DNA from: Symbiodinium natans
Taxonomy: Eukaryota > Sar > Dinophyceae > Suessiales > Symbiodiniaceae
Assembly (NCBI GenBank): GCA_905221605.1
Contig: CAJNDS010000065.1
Location: forward strand, 126,001 to 137,500
DNA: 11,500 bases
Direction: 5' to 3'
Shown: piece by piece, positions 6,321 through 11,500 of the stretch
Layout of the letters: every line of letters begins with the position of its first letter
How positions within the stretch are numbered: the stretch's first letter is position 1
Made by a program: the position numbers and the translations under genes
Notes under the pieces: model-generated
Told to the model about the DNA's origin: nothing
Database searches by the model: none
The model's input: the letters and a program-made list of their open reading frames with translations, nothing else

Positions 6321-6675
6321 GGGGAGCTCTCTTTGTAGATTGTTTAGAGGTTCAGGCACCAAGTTGGCGGACATGTGTGGACCATTATGAATCTATGACT
6401 TAATTCTCTGGCGCCGTTCCCCGACACAGAGGCGAGGCCGAATTACCGAGGGTCACGCAGCCGCGTTGTCCTTGTCATTGTCATTCACTTTCATGAATGC
6501 ACCTTTGATATGCGTTCATTCGCAACGAGGCTTCGGGAGATGTAAAAGTGTAAGAGGCTCTCGGTCAAGAGCCCCACGCGCGAATTGCAACCTCTGTGCA
6601 GGACCTTGAAGATGACTACGAGGCACGGTTGCCCAACAGACATCAAAGCTCAGCAGCTTAACGAAGACAAAGAGA
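6321..6675. other. No gene recognised
   Basis: Mixed-composition DNA with no long frame, no repeat and no convincing splice pair. It contains short CATTGTCATTCACTTTC-type pyrimidine stretches only. Confidence 0.5.
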
Positions 6676-6868
6676 CGACTTGAGAAGAAAAGCGCGACAG
6701 TGGAAGATAGTCGTATCTTTGTCCATGCATTTTAAACGCAACTCCGTTGCACATTTTGTCGGGGAGGCCTTGGAGCGCTTTGCGGAAAGCGCGGAAGCCA
6801 GCCTAAAAGGCAGAGAGGGAGGGGATGGAAATGGCTGGGGTAGGGACTGGGATGTTGAAAGTCTGTAG
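6676..6868 (+). CDS. Weak candidate small coding frame, unknown
   Basis: The plus frame from the ATG at about 6725 reads MHFKRNSVAHFVGEALERF, then AESAEASLKGREGGDGNGW, and stops near 6868 (47 codons). It has an amphipathic ALERFAESAEASLK segment. No donor or acceptor is compelling, and the antisense 6658-7074 frame is R/S/P-rich and less protein-like. Could be chance. Confidence 0.15.
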
Positions 6869-6960
6869 CGTAGTCTGTGCGAGTCTGAGTCAGTTCGAGT
6901 CACGAGTGCATGTGAGACAGAAAACCTGGTGTGCGCGCGCGAGTTGAAGTTGTGTTGGCA

Positions 6961-6976
6961 AAGCCACGGGCTCAAG
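6961..6976 (+). other. Possible relict dinoflagellate spliced-leader 3' end
   Basis: AAGCCACGGGCTCAAG resembles the last part of the dinoflagellate spliced leader (...AGCCATTTTGGCTCAAG): GCCA and GGCTCAAG match, with two bases fewer between. An ATG lies 24 bases downstream at 7000, but its frame closes after 25 codons. Relict leaders mark retro-inserted mRNAs in dinoflagellates. This match is imperfect and may be chance. Confidence 0.2.
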
Positions 6977-7195
6977 TATTCGGCTCTGACTGCTTCGCAA
7001 TGAAGTCCCTGCACAAGCTTCAGCCTCGGACACGCCACGGTTGGAATGGCAACAAACCTGCTGTTGAGACCCACTGAGAAGTAGACGCATCATGAGCTAT
7101 GCCCTGACAGTCCCTCAAGCTGCAAGTGAAGTCCGGCAAACGGAGCGCCCTGCCTAGGTATGCTAGCTTTCATGAAGAATCTTCCCTGATACAAG

Positions 7196-7319
7196 GGAGA
7201 TGCTCATGTTGAACACCTTCTCTTGCATCAATGCAAGCATGCTGACAGTTGACCCTGTCTGTAATCTGTTCCTTGCGCCCACTCAAGCGGTGATTGATTA
7301 CATCGACGGGTTGATGGAC
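7196..7319 (+). CDS. Candidate terminal exon, unknown protein
   Basis: After a possible acceptor (CTGATACAAG|G) the frame reads EMLMLNTFSCINASMLTVD, then PVCNLFLAPTQAVIDYIDGL, ending MD at TAG 7317-7319. About two thirds of codons end in G or C, and the composition is that of a folded protein. In-frame ATGs lie at 7200, 7206 and 7239. No upstream exon could be joined and no family is recognised. An overlapping plus frame at 7322-7627 begins just after the stop and is also open, but it ends in AT-rich codons typical of chance. Confidence 0.3.
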
Positions 7320-7626
7320 TAGTGGATTTCACTGGCTGCCAGGTCTTGCTTGCTTCTGGTGCTGCTGGTGCTGCAGACATCAGCTCAGAATCTTTCAGCC
7401 GCGGGCACACCGCGTCTTTTCTGCACTATCTTGTGCCAACTGAGACATCCAGCAGATTGTCCAATGACTTCCAGCGTTTCAGGATCCAACAAGCAGTTTT
7501 CAGACACAGATTTAAGGGGCCGGCATGTCACGAAAGCTCGCGTAGCGAAGCTGGAGTTTTATCTGCTTTAGCAGCAGGGGGCCGACCACGGCCAGAAAAC
7601 AGCGTATTATTGATACTATCTTATTA

Positions 7627-7788
7627 GGGGGGGGTGGGGGGGGGGGGGGGGGTAAATTGATATATCACACGAATTCCTTGGTTTTGGAAGGGGGGAGGGG
7701 GGGGGTGGGGGTAAATTGATACATCACACGAATTCCCTGGTTTTGGAGGGGGGGGGGTGGGGGGGGGGGGGTAAATTGATATATCAAT
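7627..7788 (+). repeat. Poly-G minisatellite, three units of about 60 bp
   Basis: Each unit is a G run of 20 or more broken by one T or A, followed by TAAATTGATATATCACACG (starts 7653, 7712 and 7772) and AATTCCTTGGTTTTGGA. The third unit diverges after ATATCA. In that copy ATTGATATATCAAT (7775-7788) is a perfect palindrome. Confidence 0.9.
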
Positions 7789-7818
7789 ACCTTAAGGGGA
7801 GGCGTTTTTACGTCAAGA

Positions 7819-7858
7819 CCTGACTCCGTCGCGTGTTGACCGCAGCGCGTGAGTCAGG
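7819..7858. repeat. Inverted repeat, 8-bp arms
   Basis: CCTGACTC (7819-7826) and GAGTCAGG (7851-7858) are separated by 24 bases that contain CGTCGCG and GCGCG. Short, so modest weight. Confidence 0.5.
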
Positions 7859-7896
7859 CTCCCAGCACAACATGCGTCGCCGCCCACTAGTGATGT

Positions 7897-7932
7897 GTTG
7901 ATTGCAACAAGCTAGTTGATTGCAAGAAGCTA
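7897..7932 (+). repeat. 18-bp tandem duplication
   Basis: GTTGATTGCAACAAGCTA is followed immediately by GTTGATTGCAAGAAGCTA, with a single mismatch. Confidence 0.85.
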
Positions 7933-8114
7933 GTATCTACCCAACACTGCGACAGCTGAAAAGAAGACGCTGGCCCCTCAAGCATGCCTCCAACTGGGCC
8001 CTGCCCGCACTTTCTCTTGCAACTTTGCTCTTGCTTCCGGCCCCCGAGCTTTCGTCCTCCCTGCCTCCGGCCCTCAAGTATTGTCATGCAGTGTGGGACC
8101 GATTGCTGCGTTGA
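7933..8114 (+). CDS. Weak candidate frame with hydrophobic segment
   Basis: An open plus frame, without ATG, reads IYPTLRQLKRRRWPLKH, then WALPALSLATLLLLPAPEL, and ends VWDRLLR before TGA 8112-8114. A basic stretch followed by an Ala/Leu-rich hydrophobic run resembles a membrane anchor. The middle third is GC3-rich. No start or splice site decides it; the antisense frame 7887-8087 is less convincing. Confidence 0.18.
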
Positions 8115-8492
8115 GTTGCAGTGAGGGTTCCTGACAAGCTACTTTAGGCGATGCTGAACCCTTATGCGCTCGAACGGAGTTTACCGACTCACCCTTTTGA
8201 AGCTGACAGGTTTGCGACGCTTGGGTGCGTGAACTCTGCGCCGGGCGATGCTTCGTGGATATGGCAGGCATCTTGATTGTGAAATGAAATGACTTGGACC
8301 TTCTGCGAGGGATAAGGAAAACGACAGCAACTGGCCGAAACAAATTAAGACTTCCAGGCTGGCAGGGCTGTCATTCCAATTAATGCGAGACCCGATCCAG
8401 CCGCAATCTTTTCAGTGTTGCAGGGTGCTATCCTTGTTCAAGGCATTCAATTCACGTGCCCATAGTAGAAGGACCACTTTGGTTGTTGGCAG
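8115..8492. other. No gene resolved; possible intron 3' end
   Basis: No protein-like frame longer than about 50 codons. Acceptor-like ends CTTTTCAGTGTTGCAG (8423) and TTTGGTTGTTGGCAG (8492) precede the next candidate exon; the first is followed by an in-frame TAG at 8463. Confidence 0.4.
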
Positions 8493-8821
8493 CTGCAAGA
8501 TGTTGCAACCACCTGCCTCTCAAAGCCTGCATCAGGCAGGCTCCGGGACTTGGCAGTCCTGAGCCTCGGCCAGAATCAGACAAAATGCGCAGGAGCACTG
8601 ATCTCACACAGCATCGATGCATCATTGCACGGCATCGATGCATCATTGAGTCGAGGCAATCTGGCTGTTCGAGGCGACATTGGGAGAATGTGCCTAGACG
8701 CCGCTGGCAAACCTGACCCAACATCGCTGTATGCTCCTTGCCCTGAAGAGTTGAGGATGCAAGTGTCAAGAAAGAATCGCCCCTCCATTAAACGTGCTTG
8801 CCTACCAACTGCCTTGCTAAG
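8493..8821 (+). CDS. Candidate exon, unknown protein, with strong donor
   Basis: The frame is open from 8466 to a near-consensus donor, CTAAG|GTGAGT (GT at 8822). It reads QDVATTCLSKPASGRLRDL, AVLSLGQNQTKCAGALISHS, then GDIGRMCLDAAGKPD and SRKNRPSIKRACLPTALL. The proposed start follows TTGTTGGCAG. It leaves phase 2 (AG|), which the acceptor at 9057 completes with G (AGG, Arg). It contains an in-frame 21-bp tandem duplication (IDASLHG / IDASLSR). No family recognised. Competing frames on both strands are shorter or lower quality. Confidence 0.38.
8611..8648 (+). repeat. In-frame 21-bp tandem duplication
   Basis: GCATCGATGCATCATTG occurs at 8611-8627 and 8632-8648, period 21 (seven codons). 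It keeps the frame of the candidate exon 8493-8821 open, as expected if that frame is or was under coding constraint. Confidence 0.85.
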
Positions 8822-9057
8822 GTGAGTCTCCCGAGCACATTAAACAGGACAGCGAAACCACGGTGAACCGCCATCAATCTACACGTTGCCCTGAATGGGC
8901 TCGCAGAATTTCGGCATATTTCGGCATCGTTACAGAGCCAGGAATGGCTGCTTTGCTTGGACTGCAGAAGCCTGCAGTGTTGCGCGGGCCCAAGAGTTGA
9001 AGTGTTTTGGAATTGTTTTGGAATTGTAAGACGTTGAAAGAGTTGGTACCTTGCAAG

Positions 9058-9223
9058 GCCTCTCAAGAAGGATTCAAACGGCGTGCGGTTTGACGGTGTG
9101 TGCAATGAAACAAAGGATTTTCGACGGGTGCAACGGATTGAGTTCGACTTTGACGTGGCCAGGCTGAGTGTGCACGGCACATCACTGCGCTCTGGGCAAA
9201 GAGTCGGGTGTGCAGAATATTGA
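9058..9223 (+). CDS. Candidate terminal exon joined to 8493-8821, unknown protein
   Basis: Follows ACCTTGCAAG| and reads PLKKDSNGVRFDGVCNETKD, then FRRVQRIEFDFDVARLSVHG and SGQRVGCAEY, stopping at TGA 9221-9223. It is strongly protein-like, with alternating charged and hydrophobic residues. It has no ATG, so an ATG-based search misses it. The incoming phase fits the donor at 8822, giving a 236-nt GT..AG intron with G as first exon base, a common dinoflagellate acceptor context. The antisense frame 8788-9252 is longer but S/T/R/P-rich and less convincing. Family unknown. Confidence 0.38.
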
Positions 9224-9386
9224 AAGTTGCTGAATATGGGTGAACTTTGCACGATCGTCCCTGTCAGTTGTGGGTCTGTTTGGGCAGCACCGTTGTGGAT
9301 ATCACCTCGGCCGGGCTCTTAGATGTCCTTACCCATAGCCGGCGCACGCGGGTACATAGTGGCTCAAGCGTGGCATACATTGTTGC
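9224..9386. other. Non-coding flank; weak spliced-leader-like string
   Basis: TGGCTCAAG at 9360-9368 equals the last nine bases of the dinoflagellate spliced leader, and an ATG follows 18 bases later at 9387. Upstream bases (GGTACATAG) match the leader poorly, so this may be coincidence. Confidence 0.25.
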
Positions 9387-9743
9387 ATGACACTTCCTCC
9401 CTCCTTGTCGTTCCTTGTCATTGACGAAAGCACGTTCCTATTGCTTCTCCCTGCCTCAGGCAGGTTGGCCCCATCGTGCCGGGAATCTGTTGGTCATTCT
9501 TTCCACCATTTTCCACCCTTTACAGCTTTATACCATCCATCCCGGCTAGGACATGCCAAAGGTTTGACAAAGGGCCGAAACTGCACGCCGAACATCTCCG
9601 AGCTGTTGCTGCAGCCATGTTCTAGAGAGGGCGTGGTTATTTTCCCCAAAAGCATCTCGGATGTTGGGTTCTCGTTTAGGTTCAAAACGCGAGAGATCGA
9701 TACCCGTGAATGGCGGCTCGGGGTGAAAGCGAAACGGGGATGA
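9387..9743 (+). CDS. Candidate small coding frame, unknown, running into a minisatellite
   Basis: ATG at 9387 opens MTLPPSLSFLVIDESTFLLL, then a proline/histidine-rich middle and a more protein-like end (NISELLLQPCSREGVVIFPK, SFRFKTREIDTREWRLG) before TGA 9741-9743. 118 codons. The last 12 or so lie in the GAAACGGGGATGA repeat. The hydrophobic N-terminus is weak as a signal peptide. Proximity to TGGCTCAAG upstream is suggestive only. No family recognised. Confidence 0.25.
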   Translation: MTLPPSLSFLVIDESTFLLLLPASGRLAPSCRESVGHSFHHFPPFTALYHPSRLGHAKGLTKGRNCTPNISELLLQPCSREGVVIFPKSISDVGFSFRFKTREIDTREWRLGVKAKRG

Positions 9744-10040
9744 AAAACGAAGCGGGGATGAGAACGAAACTGGTGATCAGAGCCGCGGGGTGAAAACGAC
9801 AGGGGGATGGCGTGGGGGATCAGAAGGGCCGGATGAAAGCGAAACGGGGATGGCGCGGGGATCACGACGGCCGGACGAAAACCTAACGGGGTTGAAGCGA
9901 AACGGGATGAAGAAACGGGCATGGCGCGGGGATCACAACGAGACGGAGCGAAAACGAAACGGGGTGGCGCCTGCGGGGATGAAAACGAAACGGGGATGAA
10001 AGCGAAGCGGGGATGAAAACGATATGAAAACGCAACCGGG
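9706..10040 (+). repeat. Degenerate GAAACGGGGATGA minisatellite
   Basis: Many imperfect copies of (G)AAA(A)CGAAACGGGGATG with interspersed GGCGCGGGGATCAC. The core is clearest at 9979-10030. The strand is R-N-rich (few pyrimidines), so long frames on both strands are composition artefacts. Confidence 0.85.
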
Positions 10041-10053
10041 AGGGATAATCCCA

Positions 10054-10602
10054 TGATTTTCGTTGAATGTATTACGGACTGCGGCGCGGACTGCGGGAAG
10101 CTGAGGGATTTTCGTTGAATTGTAGTACAAATGTAGTCAGAGCCGGAGGGGCGCGAGAGCGGACTGCAGCGCGTATGACGGCGCGTGTTAATCGGAAGCT
10201 GAAGGATTTGCGTTGACTTGTGGTACAAATGTATAGTACTCGGAGGACAGAGCCGGTGGGCGCGAGAGCGGACTGCGGCGCGTACGACGGCGCGTATTTC
10301 GAACGTTGAATTGTAGTACAAATGCAGTACTGGGAGGACAGCGCCGGAGGGGCGCGAGAGCGGACTGCGGCGCGTACGACGGCGCGTACGGCGGCGCGGG
10401 AAGCTGAGGGATTTTGGTTGAATTGTAGTACAAGTATAGGACTGGGAGGATGGACTGCGGCGCGTGCGACGGCGCGTACGGCGGCGCGGGAAGCTGAGGG
10501 ATATTCGTTGAATTGTAGTACAAATGTAGTACTGGGAGGACAGAGCCGGAGGGGCGCGAGAGCGGACTGCGGCGCGTACGACGGCGCGTACGGCGGTGCG
10601 GG
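10054..10602 (+). repeat. GC-rich minisatellite, about 5.5 units of 90-112 bp
   Basis: Unit order: AAGCTGAGGGATTTTCGTTG, AATTGTAGTACAAATGTAGT, ACTGGGAGGACAGAGCCGG, AGGGGCGCGAGAGCGGACTG, CGGCGCGTACGACGGCGCG, then TACGGCGGCGCGGG. Units begin near 10054 (partial), 10098, 10196, 10305 (lacks the first block), 10401 (lacks the GAGCCGG..GAGAGC block) and 10491. The last two full units are nearly identical, while the first two are most diverged, so the right end looks younger. The 371-codon minus frame 9494-10609 is a translation of this array. Confidence 0.93.
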
Positions 10603-11136
10603 ACAGCATACTCTTGATGTTTATATATATATATATGTTTTTTTTAGATTCATGTATTTATTTCTTTCCTTCTTCTTTCTGTATTTATTTAGTTGCGAAG
10701 TTATATATTGTCCATGTTTTTGATATCCTTTATATCCTTCATTATCCTTCTTTGAGGATTTGGGATCCAAAATGATGAGTTCTGGACCGGGTACAACCAA
10801 AGCCAACAAGCAGTCTCAGTCGATACACTTCCGACAGACACGCCGTAACATGAGGTTTTTCGCCTCAGTTAGTCAACCTTGCGTCGCCATTTTGCCTTCT
10901 TATACTCTTCTATAAAATGTGCATACGGAATGGATGTTAAAGTGGGGGTTTCACTCCGGCACTGTTGTCATTCGGATTGGTTTTGGGTCCCTGGCTTGAC
11001 CTTGTTTTTGGATTTGCGACCATTTGCGGCCTAGGCCATGGGATGGCCCAGCGCCAACGTCTGGAGAAGTGGATTTCGTTGCCTCTGCGCTGCATTAAAC
11101 GAGTGTTTGTTTTTCTCTCCTGTTTTTGGCTCGAAG
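10603..11136. other. AT microsatellite then T-rich sequence; no secure gene
   Basis: (TA)n lies at 10621-10636, followed by T-rich DNA to about 10760. A 47-codon ATG frame at 10772-10915 (starts MMSSGPGTTKANKQSQ) is possible but unsupported. GCGTCGCCATTTTGCCT at 10881-10897 matches the 5' part of the dinoflagellate spliced leader at 14 of 17 positions. From about 11100 a pyrimidine tract (TTTGTTTTTCTCTCCTG) leads into the acceptor of the next candidate exon. Confidence 0.4.
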
Positions 11137-11267
11137 CACAATGGCCGTGGGATGCTTGCGCGGCGTGGCAACATTGAAGCAGTAGTCCGCGTTGTGAAGT
11201 CTGCAGAAGCTGCAGGGTTTGACCAGATCAGCACAAGTTGCCCATTGCTGGACCTTTGCCGAGGAAG
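11137..11267 (+). CDS. Candidate internal exon, PPR-like repeat segment
   Basis: Preceded by a long pyrimidine tract and TTTTTGGCTCGAAG|, and followed by the donor GAGGAAG|GTTGCC (GT at 11268). It reads HNGRGMLARRGNIEAVVRVV, KSAEAAGFDQIS, then TSCPLLDLCRGR. The pattern RRG-(N)-IEAV-RVV-(K)-AEAAGF, followed by a small/hydroxy residue run and LLDLC, resembles the helix-turn-helix spacing of pentatricopeptide repeats (about 35 residues; first helix, Gly, second helix ending in AG plus an aromatic or polar residue). PPR proteins bind organellar RNA and are common in dinoflagellates. One repeat is too little for certainty: TPR-like or chance resemblance is possible. A 131-nt exon, phase 0 in and phase 2 out; the rest of the gene would lie on both sides. 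Confidence 0.35.
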
Positions 11268-11500
11268 GTTGCCCCCTTGGCGACCTCCGCACAAATTTCG
11301 CCACAGGTGGCAATGACTCTTGGCAAGGAATTTGCCTTTGTGAGACGTCTGAGCAGACGGCTCTGCCCTCAAACTGCACCATCCCCTGCCCTGTGGAAAG
11401 CTTTCTTGAAATGAGATTGCTCAGGAAGAGTCGCCTCTTAGCTGCACCCAAAGAGTGATAGCTGCCGCGTTGCGAAAGAAGTTTCTGCTTTCATGGCTGC
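11268..11500. other. Proposed intron/flank to window end
   Basis: Starts with the donor of the preceding exon. Open frames on both strands (11219-11458 plus, 11095-11451 minus) cross it, with no domain or start. I cannot decide whether a further exon is present. Confidence 0.3.

Noticed and set aside
6658-7074. 138-codon minus frame
   Set aside because: Composition-driven (R, S, L, P), with no start context, motif or splice sites.
8788-9252. 154-codon minus frame
   Set aside because: S/T/R/P-rich with no motif or splice context. The plus-strand frame at 9058-9223 over the same DNA is more protein-like and phase compatible with a good donor.
9494-10609. 371-codon minus-strand frame, the longest in the window
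   Set aside because: Its N-terminal two thirds is the translation of the 10054-10602 array, and the rest is the GAAACGGGGATGA repeat read backwards. Long only because the repeats lack stops in this frame.

Overview
This window reads as nuclear DNA of a repeat-rich eukaryote, most likely a dinoflagellate (a Symbiodiniaceae- or Polarella-like genome). That is an inference. It rests on short, GC3-rich candidate exons with GT..AG(G) borders, on weak remnants resembling the dinoflagellate spliced leader, on abundant G/C-homopolymer minisatellites, and on the absence of any bacterial gene layout, rRNA, tRNA or CRISPR. No complete, recognisable gene is present, and most long open frames are translations of repeats or antisense shadows.

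Layout. 1-1100 holds AT and GT microsatellites and G-rich DNA. 1136-1748 has a phase-compatible two-exon candidate with a perfect 14-bp-arm hairpin in its intron. 2184-4737 is the most notable part: a 2.4-kb element (2238-4649) with about 90-bp terminal inverted repeats and a 10-bp direct repeat (CATTTGGTAC) on each side. Removing the element and one repeat copy restores a single open coding-like frame that runs into a stop at 4735-4737. Inside the element are a GGAA microsatellite and two blocks of about 110-bp monomers of two types (A and B), organised in a roughly 910-920-bp higher-order repeat. Monomer types meet inside a GGGGGGGC-TGC-GCCCCCCC palindrome.

5155-5972 carries competing coding signals on both strands: a plus-strand model with signal peptide and membrane segment, and a minus-strand frame. 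6145-6273, 7627-7788, 7819-7932 and 8611-8648 are small direct or inverted repeats. Further candidate exons lie at 7196-7319, 8493-8821 joined to 9058-9223, and 9387-9743. 9706-10040 and 10054-10602 are two adjoining GC-rich minisatellites. 11137-11267 is a candidate internal exon that reads like a pentatricopeptide-repeat (PPR) segment, the only piece with a tentative family resemblance worth testing.

The gene pieces are too fragmentary to say how they work together. The clearest biological story is structural: a non-autonomous, terminal-inverted-repeat element carrying a satellite array that landed in, and apparently broke, a plus-strand coding frame.
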